Assembly: GCA_026261815.1 (NCBI GenBank)
Contig: JAMPIT010000379.1
Span: 10,304,001 to 10,368,000 of the forward strand
Source: Monarcha castaneiventris obscurior
Taxonomy: Eukaryota > Chordata > Aves > Passeriformes > Monarchidae
Direction of reading: 5' to 3'
DNA: 64,000 nucleotides
Part shown: positions 36,794-49,914 of the stretch, in pieces
How the letters are laid out: each line of letters begins with the position of its first letter
Numbering within the stretch: the stretch's first letter is position 1
Translations under genes and position numbers: made by a program
The notes under the pieces: model-generated
The model's input: the letters and a program-made list of their open reading frames with translations, nothing else
Database searches by the model: none
Told to the model about the DNA's origin: nothing

Positions 36794-39700
36794 GTAAATT
36801 CATTTTTCAAGCAAATTTAATTGTCTGATACAATTTTCAAAAGAAGGATTTTACTTCTTGCAGAATAAACTCTCAAGTGCATCTCTGAGCTTTCTCCTTC
36901 TTTTGTGTGTATAGCTCCTTGCTACCTGATAAAAGTGTTGTAATAGCAAATGCTGGGGGAGGGGAGAGGAAAACAACATAATATGCATTGTAGGTTAGAG
37001 CCAGAAGTAATTCCTTATGTTATTAGTAGAAAGATATATCTGCAGTTCTTTGTTGACAAGGGAACAGGCTGTTTCTGAGCTCTACAGCATGCTCTGTTTT
37101 TAGAAACATATCCCACTTCAAGTGCTGCATTCAGAGCTTGCTTTGAGTGGCCACAAAAATATGGAAACACTGATATCTTCAGCAATGGGAGAAAATGAGG
37201 TCTGTATATGATGATTTTCTGTTTATCAGCACTGTAGTAATTTCTTAGCATCCAGAACCCATTCTTGCTTGTACAGGATAAATGCTGATGGAAGAAAAAG
37301 ACCGTGACCCGAAGAACTTTGTTGAACTTATCAATGTTGCAGTCCTGCACACTGAGGGAGATTTTGACTTATGCTATGGTTTTGTTTGTTTGCCAGGATT
37401 TTGAATGTAGGGATGATATATGCAGGACCTTTCCTTCATACTGACAAGATTAATTGAACTTAGTGTAGAGAGTTGGCTGAAAAAAAGCGAGTAGTAGTGG
37501 AAATATTTCCTACAGATTTATTTAGGATTTTAACACAGGCACTTCTAAAGGTCTGCTATATTCTCCATTTTTAAAAAATGTCTGTTGCAAGGTATTAACT
37601 TCATTGTTGGAAAGCTCCTTAAATGAATGTTTCTTGATTCATCTGAGAAGAATTGCAGACTTTTCTAGTTAATCCTTTATTAATCTTAATAATTTAAACT
37701 GAAATTAGAGCTCTGAATTAGACCTAAGTTCGTTGTCCTACTATCTGTGGAGTAAAATCAAAATTGGTGTTAAGTTTTCCCATTAACACAGTCAGTGCTT
37801 CAACTCATAACCTTCCCTCATGATCTGCTGTACATGTCTGGGAGTGAGTGCACTAAGCACAGTGAGGATCCCTCATCCCTTTGCTGCACCATGCTCTTCC
37901 TCTTTGCTTTGCACTTTGATTTCAGCTGCACCCGTGTTTCTCCAGTCCACTAGCAAGGTCATCTTGAACAGCCGAGGACACTGTAGACAAACCTTGACAG
38001 AGCAGAAAAAAATATGATGATTATAAAGTGATTTCAAACTGAAGGCAAAAACCCTATCCAGAAATACTTATCTCCATAATGTTTCCCTTTGATACATTTG
38101 CCTTAGGAGTACACAAAACAATACAAGTTGAGATAACCATGTACCACAAAGACACAGCATTTCTTCTGAAAGTTATTTAAACATTTATTTATTTTAGAAG
38201 TGCAGTTTTATGCATCGAGAGAGTAAAGACTTCACAGAAGGTATCCTCATAATCCCATGGGGTGCATGGATGTATCTAGGTGGGATGTTAGGGTGGTCAG
38301 GTTTCAAACACAGCAGTGTTAAGTGTACTGTTGTGTTTTGGTGATGCACAGCATCCACGAGTGAAATGCAGCCTTGAACACTCTCACTGCTTCCAGCAAG
38401 GCAGTTTGTTCTGTGCCTCTCTGTCTCTTGTTTCCCTTTGTTGGAGGGGTTTGTTGCTAACTAGAAACACATGATATGAGACAGTCAAATGTTCTGGTGA
38501 AAATCAAGGACACTTCATAGCTGTGAAGATTTTATATTTGCCCTAGATTCTTTTTTTTCTTTTCTCATTGATGCAGCTGTAACTGTTGTTGTAAATTATA
38601 TGAATAATTGATCAAGGAGTTCTTGTTACCTCAAATCATGTTATGCTTATTGCTGCTTAGAACTGTGCTGCTCTTTGTTGTACTACAGCATTGCTCCTAT
38701 GCTGTTCTGGGTATTTGGTTTTTATGCCCTTAAAGTTTTCTTCTGCTTCCAACCCTTTGCTCTCTCCCTCTTCCCCCTTCCCTGCAAGAACATGTTGTTT
38801 CTGCTTCAGTATATTCCAGGATTTAACTGAAAAGCAGAGTCTTTTTTAATCAACAGCAACACATTTTAAAAAAGCCTTCCCAGCCCTTCGGAACTGTGCA
38901 GTGCACACATCTGGTTTCACATAAGCATGAATTGCTGGCTTCACAAACACAGAGCATGTAGTCCTTGCCACAGAGTTAGCTAAAGTGTTCTGTAACTTGA
39001 GACTCTATTTGAAATAAAAACAAAATTGTATAGCTTCTTTACCATGCTAATGGAAAACATTTAATTTACTTTTTTCAAGCCAACCAAAAGTATGACGCAA
39101 TGCTGCTCAGGCAGATTTACAGTGCCTTTTCTTCCCTAGAAATCAATACAGCTTGGAGGGGCTGCTGTGGGAGCTGGCTAGCTGACTGCAATCCAGCTGC
39201 ATTCAAATGTAAACTTCTGTACCACAAACCAAAACTGGTGGTTTTGATTTATTCAGGCATCACTGTATCTCTGAGATATTGTGGTGTTGGATTTTATTCT
39301 TTGCATTATTGCCACTAATACTAGATTGGATTTCAAAATAGCAAGTTCAGTGGGCTTAGGATTTCCTTTTTCATGAAATCATTTAGTGATTTTCTACATT
39401 TCCTGAATTCAAGTACTTAGGTGTGTGGTAGTGGTATCAGCAAAAGCAGATCTGTGTACATGGCCATGTGTGCCTTTCAGTGGAGTCTTTTTTGACTCCC
39501 TTAGAAACAAACAAAAGAAAGGGCAACACCAAAAAAGCAGGCCCTCATTCAGTGTGAGCATTAAGGGCTAGCGTAATCATTTTCTACTTTGTGCAGAATA
39601 AGCTCTGAATATTGAATGTTCTTTGATTTCTCTCCTGCTAGAAGATGTAAAATGCAAGTGTGTGTGTGTCCAAAAAAGTTTTTAGAATAGAGCCATGGGG

Positions 39701-41784
39701 TTTTTTTGTGAGTGAAGCCAACAGTGCAGATTTTCATAGTACACCAACTTTTTTGCCTTTGTTTCCTTTACGATTCCTCACTGCCTCCACTAAAAGCTTT
39801 ATTTAAAATCTCCACTGTAAGAGGCTGTTGGTGTTTCTCTCATTTTTTTTCCTTAACAAGATTTCAGTCTTGCTTAAGTGCTTTAGTTCTGGCAGAAGGT
39901 CTTTTCTAGAATGGTCTTTAGAATGGGATCCCTGATGCTGCTTTTCTCCCTAAATGCTGTATTTCTTTGGGAAGTCTGTCACTGGTGGTCTGTGTCCTGG
40001 TCATACTTAGTTCTACCAGAAGGAAAATCACAACTTGATTGTTAGCTTGCCAGAAGGACATTTCATCTTCTTTTAAGAAGAAAAGTTCTATTTCCATTTC
40101 TCATGCAACTGTGATCCAGGCTTTTTATCCTCCAGCCATTTTTCTCTCATATACATACTTCTCATGGTGAATCAACAGCTTGAGATGACAGTGTAGAGGA
40201 ATTGAGGTCCTTTTTGCAGGGATAGCTCGGGATGTCGTAGGTTAGCAAAGAAGAGCTGACACATTTTGGAAACACGTTCGGCCTGTAGGTTTTCTGTTTG
40301 ACTGTTCCAAAGTTCTTGTTAGCATGAAAGGTCTGTCATTTTAGTTTTCCTTTTGCCATTTTTCCCTGCGCTAGCACTGGCAGTCCAGGCTAGAGTATGC
40401 CATAAAGACTTCTAAAGGTACACTTTGAATAAAGCTTACATTTAGTACAGAATATTTGCTTTGCATGGTTACAGTACTAGCACTGTATTCCTGTGTAAAC
40501 ACTGTAATGAAGTTGTTAAGAAGAAAAGAAACGCTTACAGCATTTGCACTAAAGTTCATGGAGCATGAGATAGCTGTGCTTCGGATGCTGGTACTTTGAA
40601 GGGATTGAAAAAAAGCTTCTCAGAAGTAAACACAACATTCTCAGACTAGCAAAACAGTATGCAAGTGATGAGAAGAAAGGCAATAATTATTATGTAGAGA
40701 ATAATCTGATTTGAAATGCCACAGTGAAATCCACTTTATGATCTGACTTTCCTTCATATGAATTGAAAAGCAGGAAAAAGTACAGGGCATGACCTAAAAA
40801 TGGCAGTCTGGAAGCTTCCTTAGGTATGTTGGGTCTTATTTTTGTCTAGCTTGAAATGTAGTTTTTCCTCTTGAGTCAAACCTGAATAAACTGGTTTGGG
40901 TGTTCGTGTTGTCCTCATGCTTCTAGCTCTGCCAGACATAGCTATTACTGCTTTATTTTAAGAATTGCGCTTGCTTGGAATTTGAGTCCTGCTGGAAACT
41001 GTGTGCTGTCAGGAGGATGCAGTCTTGCTGTTAAGAAACCTAAATAAGATAAGGCTAATCCTGTTGTATGCTTCTACGTTTGGAGGTAGTGTAGAAACTT
41101 GCCTTTCCTACTTAGGGCACCACACCATTCACTACCTGCTTGATGGGATTTATTTAGGTTTCTTTTATGCAGGATGTTTAAATTATTTTCTTTTATTTAT
41201 GTATCAGTAGAGATTGAGTAAGGGTTAGGATACTGACTACCTGTGAGCTTTTGCTCAGATGATTTATGAATTTCAAAACCAGAAACTCTTTGCACATTGT
41301 GAGAATTTTTGAATTGTCATTTTGGATTGATGCTGAACCAAACTTCATTATCCTGCTTCAGGAAGAGCTACTATTGGCTACTAAAAAACCCCCAACCTTC
41401 AACAACCAAATTTAAGAATTCTCCTACAGGTGTAGGAGGATAATCTACTTCCAATATTTGTTTTTACCTTGATCTTTTGCGTTTCAAGATTAAACTGCAA
41501 ACTGACTTCAGAATTAGTATCTTTTGAGTTGTCTAAATCAGCCTTAGGTTTCTTAAAACTTGCAGCATAATAGATTTGTAGAGGATTAGGCTATTAGAGT
41601 ATATGTTCTTAAAATAAGTTGGTTTAGAAAGGGCGCACTTTTCAGACTCTCCCAAAAATTAGTGACTTTGTAAATCCTTTAATCCTAGGCAGTGGTTACA
41701 TGTCTGTAAGAGAGTAATTAGCAGTTGTCTTTTTTCCTTTCTTCTAAAGCACCTGAAACTTTTGTAAGACCAGATAGTTATCAG
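36794..41784. other. Presumed intron, no recognised element
   Basis: AT-rich DNA. A short TG run lies near 39657-39668. No gene or repeat family was recognised. Confidence 0.5.
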
Positions 41785-41960
41785 TAGGTTTTGACTCACT
41801 GGGAAGACCTAGATTAAGAGCAGAAACTTTTTGTTGTTAAAACAGCAGCTGACTTGCTGTGTGCCCTTGGGCATGTCCTCTTGACTTCCTTGCTCCAGTT
41901 TACCATTGTATCCACTGCTGTTGCCACTACCATAAAGTTCTTTGTAAGCCTGTAATAAAA
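41785..41960 (+). repeat. MIR-type SINE relic
   Basis: The order of blocks follows MIR: 'ctcactgggaagacctaga' and 'ttaagagcagaaac', then the core-like 'gcagctgacttgctgtgtgc' followed by 'ccttgggcatgtcctcttga', then 'cttgctccagtttaccattg' (the 'cctcagtttccccatctg' region), then 'accataaagttctttgtaag' near the 3' end. It is strongly diverged but collinear over about 175 bp. The 69-codon minus-strand open frame over it is a by-product. Confidence 0.75.
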
Positions 41961-44900
41961 ATACAGTTGAAGCTGTTTATTATTCTGAATGTACTCAACT
42001 TCATTTGCTGTGCAGTTCTGCATATGGCAGTGTAAAGTGCAGTGGAATTATGCAGTTTAGTCTATAAAGAACTTACACAAAATAAAACCACTTTGTGCAA
42101 CATGTATTATAGTAAAGTAGATTTAAAAAAAAAAAAAAACCAAACATACACAGTTTTAATTTGGATTTACCAGAGTATACAAAGACTGCTAGTGGGGTGT
42201 AAAGCTGTTTGGTTAGAAATGGGAATGCTATGACTATAAAAGTTAAGAGGAGAAAAAAAATCTGTCCTAGGAGGACTACGTGGCAGTCCTAATTTGCCGG
42301 AATCTTTAGCAGAGGCTTTCAACTTCTGTTTCTGCCAAGTAAATTAAATTTATAAAGAGAAGCTAGACTGTGACGTTTGGACTGTTAGTATCTTTTGACA
42401 AGGTTAATGTGGTGAAGCAGAATATTGATAATAATGAGCTGACATTTAACAGTGGACCAGCTGAGAGATCCTTGTGTTCCTACGTAATGTGAAGATTGAG
42501 TGTCCTGTAAGCTTATTGTTTTATGTTTTGTACTTGCTTTTGCATGCGTGCCAGGACATGCTCTGGGAAGAGGCATAAACTTTTTTCCTTTTTTCTTTCA
42601 CAAATACATTTCTTTCCTGTCTAGAGCTGGAAAAGAGGAGCACAAGAGGGGTTTTGTTAAATACAGCAAAATCTAATTACAGCTTGATTTAAAGCCACAT
42701 TTACACAATGGCTGAGGGGTGAGTTCACTTCCACAAAAACAAACTTGTTGGCTTCCTACTGTGCATCGGGGAATGTGAAGATGCATGTCCTGGAGAGCGA
42801 CTGCCTCCCTCTGCTGGCACCAGCTTTTCTTACGCTGTGCTACAGCTCTGCTACACTATGTAAAAATACAGCTGTGCTCCTATGTGAAAGAATAGTGATG
42901 CCTGAATTCACTGGTGTGTCTTCATCTTACTGCTTATGCTGCAGGTAATACACGCTACATCACGTGTTCCATGTGATAGGCCTGATGTCTGTTTTCTACG
43001 AGCTGCAGAAACCTTGCTCCTCTAAATGAACAGTTGTTTCCTCCGGTCTGTATCTAGAACAGCTTTGTCCCTGGTGATTCAAAGGGAAAATGTGGGTGAG
43101 CAAACTACATTTTCTTGTCCTTGTGGTTTTTGCTCAGTGCACACCTCTGGAAAGCGCAAGATCTCATTTTGTTTGCCCGCTGAAGTAGCTGAAAATGTGG
43201 TTTTCTTTCTTCCAACTGGTTCAAGTGTTCTGCTGTTCCCTTAACTTGGTTTCTCAGATGAAAAGGTTGCATATCTCCAGCTTACTGAAAGTTCATAATT
43301 TGTAGTATGTTTTTCACTTCCAGGGATACCTTTTGCTCAAGAGCTCCATCACAGGTGGTTTCATAACAGCAGCTTATAGTTGAGACTATGGTCTTTATTC
43401 TTCCCTTGTTTCCAGGTAATGGTTGCCATTTTTGGCAGTTTTTTATTATTAAACTTGCACTCTGTGCTGTTACTACTCCTTTCATTTATGCTACTCTAGT
43501 TCATAAGAATTAGAATAGCAGAGTTTAGAGATTAAGTATATGCACTGCCTCTATCTAGAAAAATGAGGCTATGTGGAGGTGGAAGGTGAACCTGAAGTTG
43601 CTGGGCTGCTCAGCAGTGCTGCTGAGCCATGTTTGGAAGCTGTTTAGTGAGGAGATTTGGGTTAGTGAGAGGCTGGGGCAAGTGGGTTGGTGTGCATGGG
43701 AAGTCTTGGGGAAGGAGCAACAGGCATAGGGTAGGAGGGAAGGGAACGTGTCACTGACGTTCACAGAAACAAAGGAGGGACAACAGAGCTTGCCCAGAAG
43801 AAAGCATTGCAGACACAGTGGTGGAGAGGCAAAAGTACAGGTGGAGGGCCTAGCATGGACAGGATGGAAAGCCCTGGAGGGAAATAGGGCCTTCTGAGCT
43901 GTGTCTTTGAAGTATGGTTAGTGTTGCAAAGTCCAGAAAAGAAGAGGGATTCAGGTCTACAGAGCGCTTGTGAGAGAAGCAGTGAAATAAGAGAGCCTGG
44001 CAGGGTATTTCTGACCATTAAAATATGACCCAAAATTGGTGGTCCCCCTGAGAGTGGGTGGGCCAACATGTGAAGAAATGTAAAGTTGCAAGAGGCAGAG
44101 AGGAGAGGGGACAAGATCTTGTAAGGTGAATCATTCTTTCACCACTGGACTGATCTCCTTTGGTTTTTTGTTTCGTGTCAGCTCATTTCACACTTTTCAG
44201 AGAATTTCAGACGTAGCCATATTATTGTGATACTGGTGAACCATATCTGAAGTTGATGATAAGGGGAAAAGAGGACCACAAAGCTTGCTGTGATGCTGAG
44301 AGAGGTCACTGAATGACAGTCACATCTCTATGTATAGCTGTATACAATTGCACTCCAAAGACAAGAAAGTCTCTTTACCATGAAGTCATACCCAGAGAAT
44401 TCTGTCCTTCGTAAGTCTTAGACTGTTACTCAGTTTACAAAAACTTTTGTGAACAGCAAACCGTCATTTCTTGTTGCTTCTTGAGATATTTCTTGAGGGC
44501 TTTATTAGGTCCTTGCTGGAGTTCCATTACTCAGCACTTTGCATTTTCACAGAGAATTAGTCATACGAAGGTCATCAGCTGCAGAAAGAGAAATAAGTTG
44601 TCTTTTTCAGCACTGTTTTGTCTGCGTTATATGTGGCCTTCAAACCTTAAGGTATCCTTTAAGCTGCCAGGAGGATCCACTTATGGACTTAGCCTTTTTG
44701 ATCATGTAATGTTGAAGTTCTGACCTAGTAGAAGAAAGATGAGCATTCATCAAGATAAAAAAGCAGTCAGGTCTCACCTTACAGTAGTCTTCTCCAAGCC
44801 AATATGGTGAAGAAAATGCTGATGGGAGGAGAATGTTTGAGCACATTTATGAATGTCCAGGGATCAGAGTCAATGTTTTGTTTGGCTGCCTACAGCAGCA

Positions 44901-44974
44901 TTCACACTGGAGTACAGTGTCCAGTAAAGTACTCATTGTCACAACCTGTGTGGTCCCTGTTCTTTGTCTCCCAG
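41961..44974. other. Presumed intron; purine-rich stretch inside
   Basis: An A15 tract lies at 42125-42139. From about 43555 to 44114 the plus strand is strikingly purine-rich (GGAGG, GAAG and GGGAAG words), which leaves the minus strand pyrimidine-rich and open in one frame (43761-44114). No repeat family or gene was recognised. Confidence 0.5.
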
Positions 44975-45018
44975 GTGGCTCTGGGCATTCACTGCTGGAA
45001 ACCACACAGATACCTAAA
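44975..45018 (+). other. Candidate small exon (44 bp)
   Basis: A good acceptor ('ctgttctttgtctcccag', ending at 44974) and a strong donor (AAA|GTAAGT at 45018/45019) bracket 44 bp. All of it is open in one frame, beginning VALGIHCWKPHRYLK. The surrounding 450 bp is open on both strands (132 codons plus, 146 codons minus), so openness carries little weight. It may be a rarely used or cryptic exon, or chance. Confidence 0.2.
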
Positions 45019-46327
45019 GTAAGTTTGTGGCTTTTGCATTGCCTCATGTCAACCAGAAGTTCTGCAGTTGGTTTCTCAAGAGGAGATGACTTGAAAGGCA
45101 GAGGTGTATGGATTGCCTCTACCTTTTCTTCTGTTTGTTTTTTATTGTTAAATGCTCGTAAAAAAGCAAAACCAGCAATCAACAGTTTGATAAGATCCCA
45201 GCTGCTAGTCAGTGTTGATATGCAGAAGTGATTTGGTGTGAGTTGCAGGCTTTGTTCTTTTGGAAGCTTTTCTTTCAGCTGTGACAATTGTAAAGTTTAT
45301 TCCCCTAGGAGATGCTCAGATCTTCCACCCCCACCCCTAATAACTAAATAGACTAGGTGTTCCTGGTGTTTCTTTGGTGGATACATGTTCAGAGACGATG
45401 ACATTTTCAGCTGCATTAATTACCAGAGGAACACTGTCAAAATACTAGGTATGTGATCTTATTATTCTCTGAAAGAGCCATAAAACCTAACAACAACCAA
45501 ATTCTGGACCTTGTAAAATTTTTACAAGGAAAATTAAACTTAAATTTATGAAGGAGGATATTTCAAAAACATGTAGTGTAGGAGAGAGGTTATTTTCTTT
45601 GTTCTGATTACATTGGATGTTTATTTTAAAGAAATTTAACTCTTGTGGTGATTCTAATTTTTATTTAACACAAAGGGTTTTGGGGCCCTGTCTGAGTGAG
45701 AAAGTTTACAGAATTGAGGCAATGAGTGGGATATTCTCCTGTTGCATCCACTAGATATGGTTGCCTGAGGGACTTGATGTACCAAATGGGACCAGTAGAT
45801 CACATTAATCAATTGACTGCTGATCTCGAGCATTGAGTGCCCACTGTGGATTTTTCACTGAACCCTGGTTAGCACTGACCAGAAGTGATATGGGGCATTG
45901 AGCTGTTCAGAAGGCAGTGGCTTTTCTGCACCAAGAACTCCTGCACCTCTCCTTTGTGGAGAAAGCCCCTTTCTTTATCTGCAAGGTGGTGGGCTGTAAG
46001 TGAACTTCCAGTGGAGAGCCTCAGTCCTGGAATTATACCACTGTCTTTGCCAGTTCTGGGGTTGTCTCCCAGCTTACCAAAAGCTGCATCACGGCACCAA
46101 ATGTAGCTTTTCAAGATAGTCCTTATCCTTCCGTAACGGCAGCCAATGTCATGGTGGTTGTAGTGGGTGATCCAGAATTACCTGCTCTGCCATGAAATTA
46201 AATGTTTCCACCTAGTCCTCTTTCTTAGAAGGTGGTGTGTTGAATGAAAAGAATCCCTATTTAATTTTTTCCAGAGGAACTGGTACTAGGCTCTCTGATC
46301 TCTTGAAGTCCAAAGAGTACAAAGAAT
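45019..46327. other. Presumed intron, no recognised element
   Basis: Nothing recognised between the candidate small exon and the LTR. The open frames at 45869-46114 are on both strands and appear non-functional. Confidence 0.5.
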
Positions 46328-46957
46328 TGTCTTGGGGTGACTATATGATGTGTATCCCCTATCATGGCTCTATGCCAGAAAATTAGTTCTGTGCCTTTAA
46401 ACTGAGCTTAAGAGGGGAAGAAAAAAATGAACTTTTCAAAGCAAGTTCCCAAGGACACAGAGATAGGGACGGCTCTGCAGTCTCCAGTGGCGGTAGCACG
46501 GAGAGAGCACCCTGCCTGTCTCTTCAGCCAGTTTTTGGGTTTTTTTCCCTTCTTCCCTTTTTCTCCGGTGTGTTTCCTAGGACTTTGGTGGGTTTTTCTT
46601 TTTTTTCCCCTCTTCTGGACTGTTTCAACAACATCAGAACACATCAGGAGAACTTATCTTCAGGCCCGGAGGGGGCCGAAGGCCTACCCCCCCCCTCCCC
46701 CCCCCACGGCAGCTCCGAGAAGGAGGGACCATACCCACAAGAGGACTCTAATTTCTTCCCAGGTTTTCTTGTTATAGTGAGGGGTTTCGCTATTTAGTAT
46801 CATTGTCCTTTTCCTGTGTGTTTGTTAATAAAATAGGGTTTATCTCCTTCACTTTCCTTCGAGGAATTTTTTTCCCGAGCCTGGTGGGGGGAAGGGTGGT
46901 TGTGGCCTGCCTTTCTCCCAGATGATATATTGCTGGATCTTGGCCAAAACCGGCACA
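46328..46957 (+). mobile_element. Solo LTR of an endogenous retrovirus (about 630 bp)
   Basis: The element starts TGTCTTGGGG and ends CGGCACA, the TG...CA ends of an LTR. It is flanked by 'agaat' (46323-46327) and 'ataat' (46958-46962), a 5-bp target duplication with one mismatch. Inside are a pyrimidine-rich middle, a C-rich run at about 46686-46706, a polyadenylation signal AATAAA at 46827-46832 and a U5-like tail. No gag, pol or env sequence is present, so it is a solo LTR. It resembles ERVL-type LTRs of songbirds as I remember them. The overlapping open frames (46408-47082) are by-products. The plus orientation places its poly(A) signal in sense with the presumed host gene. Confidence 0.85.
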
Positions 46958-49492
46958 ATAATAGAAAATAAATTCTCTGTGAACTGTTTTGCAGGTGATT
47001 CTGTTTTTCCACCGTTGTCCCTGAGTCCTCCTACAATGGCTCGAAGGAATGAGAAGAGTTTGTTACTCCCAACAATTAGCAAGTTTCTTATTAACAGGGT
47101 TCTTAATAGGCTTAAGTATAAATACTTGTGCTAGATAAATGCGCAATCTGGAAACTAAGTCAGCCTTCCCTGTTTTGTGTGTGTCGACATCTTCAAAATA
47201 GTTTTCTGATCTGTTAAGTATTTTCCAGAAAGAAACATGTTTTTGTATAGATCTATTTCATACTGTTTAACAAAAAAGAAGTTAAAAAATAATATCACTG
47301 CATCTCTTTCATTGCTGCTGCTTGTTGCAGCCACAGTTTGTAATTTATACTAGGTTAGGGGTTCTAAGCTTTCGAAGGAGTGAAGTATTTTCTCCTGTGT
47401 CATATGAACAATATTTGATCAGAAGCTCTCTAGAGTGAAGTGCTCAAGTAAAGAAAGACTAAGATACATGACCTCAGCCAAAAATCAGTAATTTCAATGT
47501 GAATTAAGTTGTCTTTATCTGGAACTGTTTGGCATTAAAATTTGATCAGTCTGATTTCCAAGCTTGCTATATTTGCATCAGTTCTAAATTAAGTTTTCTG
47601 TTGCCTGTGGATTATTCCTGTAGTGTTTTGTCGTCTGTAGAGCTTTCTGTTTGTCATCTTTCTTCTCTTTCTGTGTTCTACTAACAAGTACGGGTTCAAA
47701 GAAATTAATAAATCTATATAAACAATGCTTACTTTGTGACTGTTTCAAGTTGCGTCTTAATAACTCATTTCTACAGGAACATCTTTTGCAATGCTCATTC
47801 ACATTTTTCACTGCAGTAGGCAGCCTGTAATGAAAATGTTGACTCACCTGAATGATGTCTCTGTTTTCTCTATTCTCTAGATCAGATTGCAAGATAATTT
47901 TAAATTACATGTATTAGATCACATTTCCTTGGACAATTGCTTTTGATTGTACTAAGTTGCTGCACTCACCTATTTAAGTCACAGTCAACATTTTAAATAT
48001 CAGTGTTAAGGGAAGCAGGAGAAGGCATCCTAGATGATGTTTATTTCCTATCTTGTTGGCTTAATATTTTGAGTCTCTTCAAATTAATGGTACCCCTTGT
48101 ATTAAAGAACTTTGTATAAAGAAGAAAATTGATTTATCTTGTAACAAAAAATACAGGTAATGTTGGGCAGGGGGGATGGGGCAGAAGGGATCTGTGACAT
48201 GTAGCCTGGATATGCACGTAGTGTAGTCTTTCATTCTTTTATAGATTGCACGACAGCAGCCTTTAATTTTTGAATGCCTTAATTCTAGTGCAAGTACTCA
48301 AATGACTCACCAGTTATCCAAAGCATCAGGTAACTAAACCTATCTTTAGCTTTGTTCTATCTTCTTATCCTTGTTTCTATCTTCATTTGCTCAGTGGTAG
48401 GCTACAGTGAGTTTAATTAATGTTTAGAAAAACAAACACCCAAAACAATGTGGGAAGTGTTCCCAAGTGTTCTCACGAGTACAGCCTCTGCAGGCTCTCT
48501 CTTGGGATGGTCAAGGCATATGGAGGATAAGTTCTCAGTCTCCTTTCACAGTACCTTCAAACACAGCATAACTTGATCCCACCTGCCCACAGGCTGCACT
48601 TTTCAGTTGGAGCTGATACTATTTTTAGGAAGAGATGTCTTCTCTCTGCTGCCTGCAGCGGTGCCTTCATTGTGGTGATTGGTCTTTGCCAAGGCATGAC
48701 CCTGGCCTTAGCTGCATTTCCTCCTCCACTGAGGATTGCTGTGTGCTACAGAGGATGGTATTTAACCATGGTGGAGGGGGTCAGCCCTTTCAGCTAATCC
48801 TATCAAAGTGCTGAATTGCAGGAGTTCAGACAAGAAATCAATATTCTTTTTCCATCTGACTGCCTTGAAGACGATGTAAATTAAATCTGTCTATCTGTAA
48901 AAAAAGTTATGTCTACACTACAAGAAAGTACAGTTGGCAAGTATGAGCTGCTGTCTGTGTTGCTGCTGGGAAGGATCTTGCCTGGATAATTTTGTTTTCA
49001 AAGTAGTTATTGGTAAGTTCCCCTGAGATTTATAGTAGTGAGATGCAAATAATCTATACAACAATGACAATTCTATTGTTTTCCTCACAAGTTCTGTAGA
49101 TCTGCCTGCAGCAGGCTTTGAAACCTGATGAGGTGAGTGAAGATGTATTGCCACCTGGGAGGCATCCTTTGTTTTCTGGTTTTCTCTGCCTATTAATACC
49201 TTTTATGTGTATGTTTTGTTGCCTTTTTCTTTTTTGACACATGCTTTTTAAATTTCCTTTTGATTTTGTTGTGTTTAGGCTTTTTCTGACATAGTGTACT
49301 TCTCAAGTGCAGGCATGCATCATCTCTGTGGGAACCCAGAGTGCAGGGAATATTTCTCTGCCTGTTTTGGAGAGAAAAACCCCCCTGGACAGCATGGTTT
49401 TTGACCTTTATCCATGGAGAAAACTCCCTACCATCTGGGAGGAGTTAAAATCTACACAGATGTGAACTAGGTGATAGAATATGATGTAAGGA
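46958..49492. other. Presumed intron, no recognised element
   Basis: AT-rich DNA between two LTRs. The open frames are short and on both strands. No gene or repeat was recognised. Confidence 0.5.
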
Positions 49493-49914
49493 TGTCACAG
49501 GGTGAAGAATTTAGAAGTTTTAGGTTTGTTAATGTAGTAAATAGATAAATAGTAAAAGTTCCAAAATGGAGGAACCCTTGTAGTTTATATTTCTTTTTCT
49601 CTTCTTCTAGTCCTCCATATTCTGCAGTAAAAGTACTTTAGGATGATTGGATGAAAAATGCCGCAGTTCCGGCCTGCGTGTCGGAGCGATTTACTGAGCA
49701 TTGGATGAAAAGTAAAAATATCTGTCGTTTCAATTTTTAGTTGGATAATTTACCTATAAAAAGGCCTTGGAATCTTGATAAGCAGCCTTTTTCTCGCCTT
49801 TTCTTGTAGTGTTCTGTTCTACTGTGTCTTTCTAAGCTGATAACACTAGAATAAACAACTATCGAAGAAGCAGTTACTGCGAGTTTGCCTCGTCTGTCTA
49901 TCAAGCTCCTTGCA
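49493..49914 (+). mobile_element. Solo LTR of an endogenous retrovirus (422 bp) with 4-bp target duplication
   Basis: The element starts TGTCACAGGG and ends CTCCTTGCA, and is flanked on both sides by AGGA (49489-49492 and 49915-49918). A TATA box 'tataaaaag' lies at 49755-49763 and an AATAAA signal at 49850-49855, the promoter and polyadenylation signals expected of U3 and R. A 4-bp duplication is typical of gammaretrovirus-like (ERV1) elements. No internal retroviral sequence remains. It is a different family from the LTRs at 28.1 and 46.3 kb. With TATA and poly(A) signal both intact by eye, it looks comparatively young. Confidence 0.88.
49755..49763 (+). promoter_or_regulatory. LTR TATA box
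   Basis: 'tataaaaag' lies 95 bases before the AATAAA signal inside the ERV1-like LTR, the usual U3 position. Confidence 0.75.

Noticed and set aside
43761..44114. 117-codon minus-strand frame
   Set aside because: It is the pyrimidine-rich complement of a purine-rich tract, and the Leu/Ser/Pro bias is compositional.
44833..45287. 132-codon plus and 146-codon minus frames as a gene
   Set aside because: Both strands are open over the same interval with no domain, promoter or supporting splice structure beyond the 44-bp candidate exon listed separately.
46408..46797. Overlapping frames on both strands at 46.4-46.8 kb
   Set aside because: They lie inside a solo LTR and reflect its pyrimidine-rich and C-rich tracts.
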